Assembly (NCBI GenBank): GCA_964425005.1
Contig: CAYRKT010000001.1
Location: 62,001-126,000, forward strand
Source: CAYRKT01 sp964425005
GTDB taxonomy: Bacteria; Synergistota; Synergistia; CAYRKT01
DNA length: 64,000 bases
Direction of reading: 5' to 3'
Translations under genes and position numbers: made by a program
The notes under the pieces: generated by a model
The model's input: the letters and a program-made list of their open reading frames with translations, nothing else
What the model was told of the DNA's origin: nothing
Database searches by the model: none
Shown: in pieces, positions 1-7,780 of the stretch
Layout of the letters: each line of letters begins with the position of its first letter
Position numbering within the stretch: the first letter of the stretch is position 1

Positions 1-1
1 C

Positions 2-928
2 CACGACGACCTGGGGATGGCGGTTGCCAACTCCTTAGCGGCGATAAGGGCGGGCGCCAGACAGGTCGAGTGCACCGTGAACGGCATAGGGGAGAGGGCC
101 GGGAACGCCTCCCTTGAGGAGATAGTGATGGCGCTTAGGACCAGAAAGGACGTCTTCGGTGTTGAGACGAGGGTCAACACCAGGCTCCTCTACGAGACCA
201 GCAGGATGGTCTCTCGCCTGACTGGGGTCCCAGTGCCGCCCAACAAGGCGATAGTGGGCGCCAACGCCTTCGCCCACGAGTCAGGCATACATCAGCACGG
301 GGTTCTCTGCAACAAGGCGACCTACGAGATCATGAGGCCAGAGGACGTAGGGGTGCCGGGCACCACGATATACCTGGGCAAGCATTCCGGTAAGCACGCC
401 CTCGCGAGAAAACTGGAGGAGATGGGCTATAGGCTCTCGCCGGAGCAGCTCGAGAGGGCCTTCGACCTTTTCAAAAGGCTTTGCGACAGGAAGAAGTTCG
501 TCAGCGAGGCCGACATCGAGGCCCTCGTGATAGGCGACATACTGGAGAGGGAACCCAACACCCCCGAACTGGTGAGCTACGAGATCTCCATCAGCGGCAA
601 CAGCAGGGCCACCGCCACCATATCCATAAAGATGGGCGAGGAGGTGGTCTCCGACGCCGCAGTGGGCAACGGACCCATCGACGCCTCCTACAGGGCCATC
701 AAGAGGATCGTCGGCATGGAGCCAGAGCTACTCAACTTCAAAGTCGAGGCGGTGAGCGAGAGGTCCGATGCTGTGGGAGAGGCCACGGTGATCCTGAGCC
801 TCGACGGTCTAAGAGCCCACGGGAGGGGAGCCAGCACCGACATCGTCGAGGCCAGCATAAAGGCCTACATATCGGCGCTGGGGCACCTCATGGTCCTCTC
901 GAGGGCCAGGGAGGAGGCGCTCTCGTGA
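2..928 (+). CDS. leuA: 2-isopropylmalate synthase, 5'-truncated
   Basis: First committed step of leucine synthesis: condenses acetyl-CoA with 2-oxoisovalerate in the cytoplasm. The reading frame enters from outside the window. The first visible residues, [10 protein letters not shown], correspond to the conserved H-x-DLG-x-AVAN stretch late in the TIM barrel, so the catalytic N-terminal half is missing from view. [14 protein letters not shown] and GKHSGKHAL are typical of the LeuA/HMGL-like family. Roughly the last 120 residues form the LeuA dimer/allosteric domain ([15 protein letters not shown] and a final [16 protein letters not shown]), which normally binds leucine for feedback inhibition. 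A citramalate synthase is a weaker alternative. Confidence 0.92.
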   Translation, partial: HDDLGMAVANSLAAIRAGARQVECTVNGIGERAGNASLEEIVMALRTRKDVFGVETRVNTRLLYETSRMVSRLTGVPVPPNKAIVGANAFAHESGIHQHGVLCNKATYEIMRPEDVGVPGTTIYLGKHSGKHALARKLEEMGYRLSPEQLERAFDLFKRLCDRKKFVSEADIEALVIGDILEREPNTPELVSYEISISGNSRATATISIKMGEEVVSDAAVGNGPIDASYRAIKRIVGMEPELLNFKVEAVSERSDAVGEATVILSLDGLRAHGRGASTDIVEASIKAYISALGHLMVLSRAREEALS

Positions 929-935
929 AAACCCC

Positions 936-963
936 TTGAAGTCGACGAGGAAAGTGGTAAAAT
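936..963 (+). promoter_or_regulatory. Promoter of the 6S RNA candidate
   Basis: TTGAAG at 936-941 and TAAAAT at 958-963 are separated by 16 bp, a sigma-70-type spacing. The predicted start, about 970, sits just ahead of the structured RNA and only some 40 bp after the leuA stop, so the RNA probably has its own transcription unit. No open reading frame with a ribosome site follows until 1206. Confidence 0.6.
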
Positions 964-969
964 TTTAGC

Positions 970-1165
970 TGAAGGCAAGGCATTAGAGCCTGCGGTGTTT
1001 GTGAATGGCTTCAAAGCCTTGAGCCAACGCTTTTCTCGGGCGGAGCAATCCGGCGTCCGAGCATGAAAGCACCTTCGAGTGCTCGGTGCGAGGGCGTCGG
1101 CAAGCCCGCAAGGTTTTGGGGAAGGGCCTCAAGGCCTGCTGCCACACGGCACCGCGGGTTTTTGT
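970..1165 (+). ncRNA. ssrS: 6S RNA candidate
   Basis: 6S RNA binds housekeeping RNA polymerase by mimicking an open promoter. The gap shows the expected architecture. A closing stem pairs CCTGCGGTG (989-997) with CACCGCGGG (1150-1158), nine pairs with one G-U. A bubble follows with a small hairpin on each side (GGCTT/AAGCC near 1007-1018, GGCC-TCAA-GGCC near 1127-1138). An upper stem pairs CCTTGAGCCAACGC with GCGTCGGCAAG, and an apical arm includes CTCGG/CCGAG. CCTTGAGCC, GTGCTCGGTGCGAG and TGCTGCC echo the E. coli RNA from memory. A T-rich run follows at 1159-1169. Length near 195 nt fits the family. Exact ends are inferred. Confidence 0.78.
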
Positions 1166-1205
1166 GTTTGCGAGCTCAGATGTCCTGCAGCGGGGGTGAG
1201 CGACT

Positions 1206-1700
1206 TTGGCTGAGCTGAGGGTGGACGTGGTCCAGATGGAGATACCCGCGGGCTGTAACCTCATAGCGGGCCATTCGCACTTCATAAAGACGGTGGAAGA
1301 TCTGTATGAGATCCTGGCCACGACTTCGCCGCACCTGAAGTTCGGCATAGCCTTCTGCGAGGCCTCGGGCCCCAGGCTCGTGAGATGGGACGGCAACGAC
1401 AAAGAGCTCGTGGAGGTGGCCGTCAGAAACGCCCAAAGGGTAGCGGCAGGGCATTTCTTCAACGTCTTGCTCAAGGACGGATATCCGATCAACTGCTTGA
1501 ACGCCATAAAGGGTTGTCAGGAGATATGCAGGATCTTCGCGGCCACGGCAAACCCCCTGCAGATCCTGGTCGTGGAGACCGAGCAGGGCAGGGGGGTAAT
1601 AGGGGTGGTGGATGGATTTACGCCCTTAGGGGTAGAGAACGAGGACGACCAAAGGGAGCGCAGAAACCTCTTGAGGAACGTGATAGGTTACAAGAGGTGA
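1206..1700 (+). CDS. Adenosine-specific kinase (PF04008-type)
   Basis: A 164-residue protein matching the small adenosine-specific kinase family (DUF355), known mainly from archaea and anaerobic or thermophilic bacteria. It phosphorylates adenosine to AMP and has no resemblance to PfkB-type kinases. Recognisable stretches are [46 protein letters not shown] and the final [11 protein letters not shown]. The start is TTG, chosen because GGGGGTGAG lies five bases ahead and the frame keeps the family's usual N-terminus. It stands alone between the 6S RNA candidate and the convergent gpsA. Family assignment is firm; the physiological role (adenosine salvage) is inferred. Confidence 0.85.
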   Translation: MAELRVDVVQMEIPAGCNLIAGHSHFIKTVEDLYEILATTSPHLKFGIAFCEASGPRLVRWDGNDKELVEVAVRNAQRVAAGHFFNVLLKDGYPINCLNAIKGCQEICRIFAATANPLQILVVETEQGRGVIGVVDGFTPLGVENEDDQRERRNLLRNVIGYKR

Positions 1701-1713
1701 AGGCCGCATAGGC

Positions 1714-2745
1714 TCAACAGTAGTGCTCTTGCTTCAGGGGTCTGGACATCAGGCCGCGGAGGGCTGGGAGGAGCTCCCTGCCCTCGTATATTATCTCGTA
1801 CAGGCTTTTGACTATCGGCATCTCCACCCCGAAGGCCTGCGAGGCCGCGTTCAAAGCGCGGAGGGTGGGATATCCCTCAACGGCCATGGATATCTCGGCC
1901 AGGGCTTCCTCGGGTTTATATCCCAACCCCAGGAGCTCACCGAACCTCCTGTTCCTGCTGTGTCTGGAGTAGCATGTGACCATAAGGTCTCCTACGCCGG
2001 CTAGCCCCAGAAGCGTCTCTGAGGTACCCCCCATCCGCAGGACGAACCTCCTCATCTCCGCCAGCCCCCTCGTGACGAAGGAGGCCTTGGCGTTGTCCCC
2101 AGCTCTAAGACCGTCGAGCATCCCAGCCCCGATCGCCAGGACGTTCTTGAAGGCGCCGCAGAGCTCGACCCCCAAAACGTCCTGGGAGGTGTAAACCCTA
2201 AAGCTCTCGCCTGAGAGGAGGACCTGCCACCACGAGGCCACCTCCTGATCCTCGCAGGCCACCACGACAGCAGTTGGATACCCTCTCACCACCTCCTCGG
2301 CGTGGCTGGGCCCCGAGAGCACCGAGTAGATCACGGGACCAACCGCGGGGTCTAAGCTGGAGAAGACCAGGGAGCTCACCGTCATGCCCGAGCTAACCTC
2401 GATGCCCTTCGAGAGGTTGCACAGGAACAAGGGAGACCTGCGCAGGCGATTGAGCCCCGACAGGACCTCCCTCATGGCCTGGACGGGAACCGCGAGCATG
2501 ACGAAGTTGGAGTAGCCAACCAGCTCCTCGAGGCTGGTGGTAGCCCTAACCTTAGGGGACAAGGGGACGTCGCTGAGGTAGCGAGGGTTCGAGCGAAGCG
2601 AGTTCACGCCGTGGACGACCTCATCCCTTCTGGTCCACAGCAAAACCCCTTCTACCCAATCCTTGCTCGCCAGCAACTGGGCTATGGCCGTGGCCCAGCT
2701 GCCCGCTCCCAGGATGGAGAAACGCCTCACATCGGGGTGGCTCAT
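1714..2745 (-). CDS. gpsA: NAD(P)-dependent glycerol-3-phosphate dehydrogenase
   Basis: Makes sn-glycerol 3-phosphate from dihydroxyacetone phosphate for phospholipid synthesis. The 343 residues are near the usual 330-340. The Rossmann motif GAGSWATAIA lies at about residues 13-22. The catalytic block KNVLAIGAGMLDGL followed by NAKASFVTRGLAEM sits near 197-230, and the GVGDLMVTCYSRHSRNRRFG stretch is intact. Its start overlaps the stop of the upstream degenerate GGDEF gene by four bases, so the two are co-transcribed and probably translationally coupled. It converges on the adenosine kinase gene with a 13-bp gap. Confidence 0.95.
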   Translation of the reverse strand: MSHPDVRRFSILGAGSWATAIAQLLASKDWVEGVLLWTRRDEVVHGVNSLRSNPRYLSDVPLSPKVRATTSLEELVGYSNFVMLAVPVQAMREVLSGLNRLRRSPLFLCNLSKGIEVSSGMTVSSLVFSSLDPAVGPVIYSVLSGPSHAEEVVRGYPTAVVVACEDQEVASWWQVLLSGESFRVYTSQDVLGVELCGAFKNVLAIGAGMLDGLRAGDNAKASFVTRGLAEMRRFVLRMGGTSETLLGLAGVGDLMVTCYSRHSRNRRFGELLGLGYKPEEALAEISMAVEGYPTLRALNAASQAFGVEMPIVKSLYEIIYEGRELLPALRGLMSRPLKQEHYC

Positions 2746-3851
2746 AGGGAGCTCATGGCCTTGCTCACCAGGCCCTGGGCCGAGAGGTCATCCAGCGGGT
2801 AAACGCTTTGTCCTATCCTCACGTATACGTTGGGATAGGTGGACAGCTCCTCCATCAGGACCGAGCTCAGGATCTCCTGCAACCTGGACCTGATGGAGGC
2901 CAGGTTATCCACACTGCCCACGTGGGACAAGATGACGAAGACGGCGTCCCCACATCTGAAGGTGTAGTCCTCGCTCCTCACGTGGCTCTTCAAGACGGTG
3001 GATATCCTAGCGAGCAACCCATCCCTGGAGTCGAAGCCCGAGAGGTCCGCCAGCCTGTCGAACCCCTCCACCTTGACCACCGTGACGCCGAGGATGGTCC
3101 CTGAGCGCGTGGCCCTGGCTATCTCCGTCTCGAGAACGCTCTCCAGGAGCTGCCCCCTCAGGAGGCCCGTCACCTTGTCGCGGGCGAATATCTCCTCCGC
3201 CATCTGCAAGGCGAACACGTCGGCGGTGGCGACGGCCAGGGCGTAAGAGAGCTCCTCCACCACCTGCCGACCCAGCTCCTCCTGAGGAGCCCTTGGGAAG
3301 TCGTGAGCGCAGAGGTGCACCTCCAGCTCCCCCCTCAATCTGTAGGCAGACGCGATGGAGGGAGCCACGCAGGGGTAATCCTCGTAGATGGGCATCTCAA
3401 CCCCATACCTCACGACCCACCCTTGCCAGGATAAGCTCTGCGAGAGCCTGTAGACAAAGGCCACCACCTTAGCCCCCAGCTCTCCCACCAGACAGAGCTT
3501 CAAAGCCCGCCATATTTCGCCCATGGTCCGGGCGTCGTAGAGCTTCTTGGAGTAGCTCTCCACCAGGGAACTGACCAGCTGAGAGCGCCTGAGCTGAGCC
3601 AGCTCCAGAGCGATCTTCAAAGACGTGGGATCCAACCTGTCCGACGGGAGCACCACGGGGGCGAGGGTTAGATCGGGAGCTACATCTGTTCCCTCCAGCA
3701 CCAGCACGCAGAACGGGTCGCTCAACTCATCCCCCAGATCCTCGAGACCCCCGTAAGGAAGTACGTCGGCGCCCGAACCTCCCAGGGCCGCCAACGCCTC
3801 CATCGAGCGGGCGACGAGCCTATCCGGCACGAACAGCTTGATTCTCCCCAT
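2742..3851 (-). CDS. Degenerate GGDEF-domain protein, likely non-catalytic
   Basis: A 369-residue cytoplasmic protein without membrane segments. Residues 1-90 look like a short alpha/beta, receiver-like region but lack a clear phospho-acceptor. The middle part may be a GAF-like sensor. Residues about 215-369 have the layout of a diguanylate cyclase domain (DKVTGLLRGQLLESVLETEIARA, a typical opening), but the GGDEF signature is replaced by CGDAVF, which should abolish GTP condensation. An RSED tetrapeptide stands a few residues before it, where the inhibitory RxxD c-di-GMP site normally lies. It may therefore bind rather than make c-di-GMP. It is first in an operon with gpsA. Function is inferred. 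Confidence 0.72.
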   Translation of the reverse strand: MGRIKLFVPDRLVARSMEALAALGGSGADVLPYGGLEDLGDELSDPFCVLVLEGTDVAPDLTLAPVVLPSDRLDPTSLKIALELAQLRRSQLVSSLVESYSKKLYDARTMGEIWRALKLCLVGELGAKVVAFVYRLSQSLSWQGWVVRYGVEMPIYEDYPCVAPSIASAYRLRGELEVHLCAHDFPRAPQEELGRQVVEELSYALAVATADVFALQMAEEIFARDKVTGLLRGQLLESVLETEIARATRSGTILGVTVVKVEGFDRLADLSGFDSRDGLLARISTVLKSHVRSEDYTFRCGDAVFVILSHVGSVDNLASIRSRLQEILSSVLMEELSTYPNVYVRIGQSVYPLDDLSAQGLVSKAMSSL

Positions 3852-3899
3852 CCCCTTAGAGTCCCCCTATCCGCTGGCGCGACGTCAAACACAGCGAAC

Positions 3900-3920
3900 T
3901 TGCTGATATTATATCAACAA
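3900..3920. promoter_or_regulatory. Palindromic operator over divergent -10 boxes
   Basis: Arms TTGCTGATAT (3900-3909) and ATATCAACAA (3911-3920) form a 21-bp inverted repeat around a single T, nine of ten positions matching. It contains ATTATA at 3908-3913, a perfect -10 on the minus strand for the GGDEF-gpsA operon, and TATTAT at 3907-3912 on the plus strand for the DUF72 gene. A dimeric regulator bound here could block both. TGAT-n5-ATCA is loosely like Crp/Fnr sites but with the wrong spacer, so the regulator is unknown. Confidence 0.5.
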
Positions 3921-3941
3921 GATCTCCGGAGGTGGTAAGCG

Positions 3942-4850
3942 TTGAGGCTTTTCGTCGGAGCCTGCTCCTGGGCTGACAGAGAGCTGATCGGCTCGGGCTG
4001 GTATCCAAGGGAGATAGCGGGCTCCCCCTCGGATAGGTTGAGGTTCTACTCCTCTCACCTGGAGTGCGTTGAGGTCAACTCGACCTTTTACTCTATGCCC
4101 AGGCCCGAAGTCGTCTACGGATGGCTGGCCAACACGCCTCCCGGCTTCAGGTTCGGCGTCAAAGTCTTCGCCCTCTTCTCCGCCCATACCGTGCCCGCGA
4201 GCGCTTTGCCGCCTCGATTCAGGAGGAGGGTCAGGGCCTCAGCCCAGGGCAAAGGGAGGCTCGGCCTGTCGGATTTAGATCCCGAGGACAGGCTCGAGCT
4301 GATCGAGGACCTAAAGAGGTTGGCTACCCTCATCCACGACGCGGGGAAGCTGGGCTATCTGTTGCTGCAGCTAGCGCCGTGGGTGGGGTTCTCCCAGGAG
4401 GGGCTTCGCTACCTCTCCAGGCTTCGAAGGGCTCTCTTGCCCTTCAGGCTAGCGGTGGAGTTCAGAAACCCGTCTTGGTTCGCCGCCGATAACTTCTCGA
4501 GGACGAGGGAGCTGCTCGAGGAGGAGGCCATCGCCCTGGTGTGCGCGGATCAACCTCAAGGGGAGCGCTCGGTCCCACCCGTGCTAGCCCTCACCGCCAG
4601 CTGGGGGACGGTGGTGAGGCTCCACGGAAGGGACCCAGGGGCCTGGATGGGTCCTCGGCTGGGAAGGCCTCCGACAGAAAGGTTCAAGTACCTGTACGCG
4701 GACGAGGAGATAATCGGGTGGTTGGAGAGGGCCAGGCGAATCGCGAGCCAAGGGGCGGAGGTATACCTCATGTTCAACAACTGCTACAAGGACTACGCGG
4801 TCAGAAACGCCCTTCGGGCCAGGGAGATAGCGAAGCAGATCATAGGCTGA
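3942..4850 (+). CDS. DUF72 family protein (YecE-like TIM barrel)
   Basis: A 302-residue member of the DUF72 family, thought to be a TIM-barrel fold of unknown reaction. Diagnostic features are the N-terminal FVGACSWADRE with GSGWYP, LECVEVNSTFYSMP at about 47-60, FRFGVKVF, the AVEFRNPSWF block near 165 and the closing YLMFNNCYKDYAV. Start is TTG, 14 bases after a strong GGAGGTGG. The final 11 bp overlap the convergent ccdA. It shares the palindromic promoter gap with the GGDEF-gpsA operon. Substrate and role are unknown across the family. Confidence 0.82.
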   Translation: MRLFVGACSWADRELIGSGWYPREIAGSPSDRLRFYSSHLECVEVNSTFYSMPRPEVVYGWLANTPPGFRFGVKVFALFSAHTVPASALPPRFRRRVRASAQGKGRLGLSDLDPEDRLELIEDLKRLATLIHDAGKLGYLLLQLAPWVGFSQEGLRYLSRLRRALLPFRLAVEFRNPSWFAADNFSRTRELLEEEAIALVCADQPQGERSVPPVLALTASWGTVVRLHGRDPGAWMGPRLGRPPTERFKYLYADEEIIGWLERARRIASQGAEVYLMFNNCYKDYAVRNALRAREIAKQIIG

Positions 4851-5535
4851 GAAGGCTCACCGAGGCGACCAGGAACAGGAGCCCCACCGCCTTCCTGAGG
4901 ATATGCCCTCGCTCGCCCAAAGCCTCCAGCCAGGCCAAGGCCTTCCCCAGGAAGAGGGCCAAGAGCACGAAGGGCGCGCTGAACCCCAGGGAGTAAAATC
5001 CCATCAGGGCCAGGGCTTCCAGGTAGCTCTCCCCCTGTGCGGCGAGCATAACTATGGAGGCGAGGATGGGTCCCACGCACGGTACCCATATGAGCCCGAA
5101 GAGCGAACCCAGGGCGAAGGATCCGAGCCCCACCCCTGGCAGCCTCGCCCGCTCGAGCTTACCCAGGGCGGAAAGCAACCGCCTCCCCCCGGGGAGACGC
5201 AAGGGTGCGTCCTTCAGCCCGGGGAGGAGCATCCAGGAACCCACGACGAAAAGTCCGACGACGGCCAAAAACCTGATGACCTCTCTGCTGTTGAACAACC
5301 GGGAGAGAAGGGCGCTGGAGGAAAGGGCCAGCGCCGAGAAGGAGGACATGAGTCCCAGGGAAAAAGCCATGGATTCCACCATCGTCCTCACCCTTTTCCG
5401 CAGGGTGGGGCGATCCCAGTCGGACAGCTCCAGAGAAGCAAGCCTGGACATGAACCCAGGCACTACGGGCCAAACGCAGGGACTGAAGAAAGAGGCGAAA
5501 CCTGCGCTGAAGGCGACCCACCAGTCGATCTCCAC
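4840..5535 (-). CDS. ccdA: CcdA-type thiol:disulfide transporter
   Basis: An integral membrane protein of 231 residues related to the core of DsbD. It passes electrons from cytoplasmic thioredoxin across the membrane to extracytoplasmic thiol proteins. About six hydrophobic helices are visible. The two redox cysteines lie in FFSPCVWPVVPGF (first helix) and IWVPCVGPILASI (fourth), the paired positions expected of CcdA. The divergent neighbour encodes an anchored TlpA-like thioredoxin, its natural partner, and the gap carries one palindrome that could control both. Its 3' end overlaps the DUF72 gene by 11 bp. Cytochrome c maturation is the classic role, but no cytochrome genes are in view. Confidence 0.9.
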   Translation of the reverse strand: MEIDWWVAFSAGFASFFSPCVWPVVPGFMSRLASLELSDWDRPTLRKRVRTMVESMAFSLGLMSSFSALALSSSALLSRLFNSREVIRFLAVVGLFVVGSWMLLPGLKDAPLRLPGGRRLLSALGKLERARLPGVGLGSFALGSLFGLIWVPCVGPILASIVMLAAQGESYLEALALMGFYSLGFSAPFVLLALFLGKALAWLEALGERGHILRKAVGLLFLVASVSLLSL

Positions 5536-5558
5536 CGTCCCTCACCCCATGGACGTGC

Positions 5559-5584
5559 TATAATATACCCTAATGGGTATTATA
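5559..5584. promoter_or_regulatory. Shared palindromic promoter-operator of ccdA and tlpA-like gene
   Basis: ATACCC (5565-5570) and GGGTAT (5575-5580) form a perfect inverted repeat around TAAT. The plus strand has TATAAT at 5559-5564 and the minus strand has TATAAT at 5584-5579, so both -10 boxes flank and overlap it, giving a near-symmetrical 26-bp element. ATACCC-n-GGGTAT resembles the operators of CsoR/CstR-type (DUF156) copper or persulfide sensors as I remember them; the regulator itself is not in the window. Confidence 0.55.
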
Positions 5585-5620
5585 TCTCCCCCGTGGGGTG
5601 GGCGCAAGGAGGTGACCGAG

Positions 5621-6124
5621 TTGAAGAGGAGAGGTAATGTCGCGCCTTTAGCTTTGAGTTTTTCTGCAGCATTCCTGGTCGGGTTGGTACTGGTCGGGGT
5701 CACATGGGGAGCACCTAGGGACCTAAGGCTTCCCTCGCTCATAGGCGCTCAAGAGGTCTCCCTGGAGGCCTTCGCGGGGAGGCCGACCCTTTTGATCTTT
5801 TGGACCGTGAGATGCCCTTACTGCAAGAAGGAGCTCCTCGAGCTCAAGGAGCTACTGAGCTCCAGGGATTTGAGCTTCAACGTGGTGGCCATAGCCTACG
5901 CCAGAGGCGAGTCGGAGGTGGAGGAGACCAGAAAGTGGGTGGAGGGAAACGGGCCGTTCAGGGGGGTCGAGTTCCTCCTGGACTCGGATGGGAAAGCCTT
6001 CGCCCAGCACGATGTGAGGTTCGTCCCCCACAACGTCGTCTTGGGGCCCGACCTCCAGGTGAGGAAGGTCATCCCGGGGGCCGTGCCTCCCTCCCTGCTC
6101 ATCGAGGAGATCGAAGGGAGCTGA
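5621..6124 (+). CDS. TlpA/ResA-like membrane-anchored thioredoxin
   Basis: About 167 residues. Start is taken as TTG at 5621, five bases after a perfect AAGGAGGTGA; an in-frame ATG at 5573 lies inside the operator and promoter and is rejected. An N-terminal signal anchor (basic MKRRGN, then roughly 20 hydrophobic residues) places the domain outside the membrane. The thioredoxin active site is CPYC in FWTVRCPYCKKELLEL, and the cis-proline loop is FVPHNVV. This fits a reductant carrier fed by the divergent CcdA for repairing or reducing extracytoplasmic disulfides. The specific client protein is unknown. Confidence 0.85.
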   Translation: MKRRGNVAPLALSFSAAFLVGLVLVGVTWGAPRDLRLPSLIGAQEVSLEAFAGRPTLLIFWTVRCPYCKKELLELKELLSSRDLSFNVVAIAYARGESEVEETRKWVEGNGPFRGVEFLLDSDGKAFAQHDVRFVPHNVVLGPDLQVRKVIPGAVPPSLLIEEIEGS

Positions 6125-6187
6125 GGGCTGGCCCTGTGATATAATGGGGCAAAGCCATGAGGTATGCGCGGGGGAGGGGTGGACGCC

Positions 6188-6754
6188 ATGGATTTCAGGC
6201 TTTTCACCAGGAATGGGGTGGAGGTAGGTGAACCCCTCAGGGAGCACATGGGCAACAAACTCGACAAGGTTGGGAGGTTCTTCTCGAGGATATTGGACTG
6301 TCAGGTGGCCCTGGGTTTTCAGAGGGGCATGTACGTCTGCGAGGTCACGGTGGACGCCAACGGGGTCATAATGAGGGGGGAGGAGCACGCCACGGACCTC
6401 AGGAAGGCCTTCGACAGGGCTGTGGAGAAGATAGAGGCCCAGATAAAGAGGCACAAGAAGTGGCTGAGGGATAGAAGGCATCTAAAGACCCACGACATGG
6501 CCCCTGAAGCCTTATCGGTAGAGGAGGCCTACGCCGAGCAACCGGTGGAGGAGGTCGACTCCGATAAGATAAAGGAGAAGATAGTGAAGGTCAAGAGCTT
6601 CGAGGTCAAGCCGATGTCGCCCGAGGAGGCGGTCACGCAGATGGAGCTCTTGGGCCACAACTTCTTTGTCTTCGTGGACCCTGACTCCAACAACCTCTCC
6701 ATCGTCTACAAGAGGAAGGACGAAACCTACGGTTTGATCAGGCCCAGGTTCTAG
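6188..6754 (+). CDS. hpf: Long-form ribosome hibernation promoting factor
   Basis: Promotes 100S ribosome dimers in stationary phase. The N-terminal RaiA/YfiA-like domain covers about residues 1-100 (FRLFTRNGVEVGEPLREHM, then KLDKVGRFF). A linker follows, and the C-terminal dimerisation domain holds VVKVKSFEVKPMSPEEAV-like sequence and LGHNFFVFVD, ending YGLIRPRF. The roughly 188 residues match the long form. ATG at 6188 is preferred over ATG at 6164 because GGGGAGGGGTGG stands just upstream. A TATAAT at 6140-6145 is a good -10, though no clear -35 was found. Confidence 0.93.
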   Translation: MDFRLFTRNGVEVGEPLREHMGNKLDKVGRFFSRILDCQVALGFQRGMYVCEVTVDANGVIMRGEEHATDLRKAFDRAVEKIEAQIKRHKKWLRDRRHLKTHDMAPEALSVEEAYAEQPVEEVDSDKIKEKIVKVKSFEVKPMSPEEAVTQMELLGHNFFVFVDPDSNNLSIVYKRKDETYGLIRPRF

Positions 6755-6770
6755 GGTCGAAGGGCTTCGG

Positions 6771-7151
6771 ATGCACGAGTACTCCTTCGCCTTAGAGCTG
6801 GTCAGGCTCCTGCGAGAGATAGCTGAACGCTATGGCGCGGGTAGGATAACTAGGGCGAGGGTGAGGGTGGGGAAGCTGAAGCAGATAGTCCCATCGCTTC
6901 TCGTCCCCTGCGTAGAGGTGGTAGCGGCTGAGGATCCCCTGTTGAGGGGCCTGGTCCTCGAGGTGGAGGAGGAGGAGATAGTCTACCGTTGCGCCGACTG
7001 CGGCCTCGAGTTCAACGCTTCTTTGGGTGATCTACGCGCCGCCTGTCCCAGGTGTGGGTCCGGTAGCACCGAGCTCGTGGCGGGCGACGAGGTCACCTTG
7101 ATCTGCGTGGAGGCTGAGGAGGTTGAGGAGGATACTGGACCTCAGGGCTAG
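6771..7151 (+). CDS. hypA: Hydrogenase/urease nickel chaperone HypA
   Basis: Delivers nickel during [NiFe]-hydrogenase maturation together with HypB. The protein begins MHEYSFAL, where the N-terminal Met-His-Glu binds nickel, and has a zinc ribbon of two CxxC pairs (CADC and CPRC) at about residues 74-98. Length 126 is usual. Its end overlaps the hypB start by 29 bp, implying translational coupling. No hydrogenase or urease structural gene, nor hypC-hypF, is present within 57 kb downstream, so the target enzyme must be elsewhere. Confidence 0.93.
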   Translation: MHEYSFALELVRLLREIAERYGAGRITRARVRVGKLKQIVPSLLVPCVEVVAAEDPLLRGLVLEVEEEEIVYRCADCGLEFNASLGDLRAACPRCGSGSTELVAGDEVTLICVEAEEVEEDTGPQG

Positions 7152-7773
7152 CTTGAGCGCGAGGAACGAGTCGATGGCCAAGCAGGTCCGAGAGCTAGCC
7201 CTAAGCCATGGCTTGTCGATCGTGAACCTGGTGGGATCGGCCGGCTCCGGCAAAACCACTCTGCTAGAGGGTACGGTTAGGCATCCTGAATTTCGCAGGC
7301 GGCTCGGGGTGGTGGAAGGGGATCTAGCCACCACCCTCGACGCCGACAGGATGAGGAACCTCGGCGTACCGGCCGTGCAGATAAACACCAAGAGCCTATG
7401 TCACCTGGAGGCCCACATGGTGCTGGAGGCCATGAGGCTCTTGCCCCTGGAGGAGATAGACCTGGTGGTGGTGGAGAACGTGGGCAACCTGGTCTGTCCG
7501 GCCGACTTCTACCTGGGGGAGGACCTGATGGTGGGGGTTTTGAGCGTCACCGAGGGAAACGACAAGGTGAAGAAGTATCCCACCCTTTTCTCGAAGGCCT
7601 CCGCGGTGGTCTTAAACAAGGTGGACCTCTTGCCCCATCTGGACTTCGACCTCAGGCGCTTCGAGGAGGAACTCGAGGAGGTAAACCCCAGGGCCCGCGT
7701 CTTCGTCCTCTCCGCCAGGTCGGGGGAAGGTATGGACGAGTGGGTCGGGTTCCTGAACGCCCTTCGGCGGTGA
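7123..7773 (+). CDS. hypB: Hydrogenase nickel-incorporation GTPase HypB
   Basis: A SIMIBI-class GTPase that drives nickel transfer to apo-hydrogenase. The 216 residues hold the P-loop GSAGSGKTT at about 39-47, VEGDLATTLDADR, the metal-site segment TKSLCHLEAHMV near 89-100, VENVGNLVCP and NKVDLLP. The poly-His or CxxCGC N-terminal nickel store of some HypB proteins is absent, so this is the minimal form. Start is TTG inside hypA. The next gene, coaE, follows after seven bases. Confidence 0.92.
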   Translation: MRRILDLRASLSARNESMAKQVRELALSHGLSIVNLVGSAGSGKTTLLEGTVRHPEFRRRLGVVEGDLATTLDADRMRNLGVPAVQINTKSLCHLEAHMVLEAMRLLPLEEIDLVVVENVGNLVCPADFYLGEDLMVGVLSVTEGNDKVKKYPTLFSKASAVVLNKVDLLPHLDFDLRRFEEELEEVNPRARVFVLSARSGEGMDEWVGFLNALRR

Positions 7774-7780
7774 GAGGGCC

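Noticed and set aside
983..1507. 174-codon minus-strand frame over the 6S RNA candidate and adenosine kinase gene
   Set aside because: No ribosome site, odd composition, and it runs across both a structured RNA and a real gene.
5573..5620. ATG 5573 as start of the TlpA-like gene
   Set aside because: It lies within the palindromic operator and at or beside the expected transcription start, while TTG 5621 has a perfect ribosome site.
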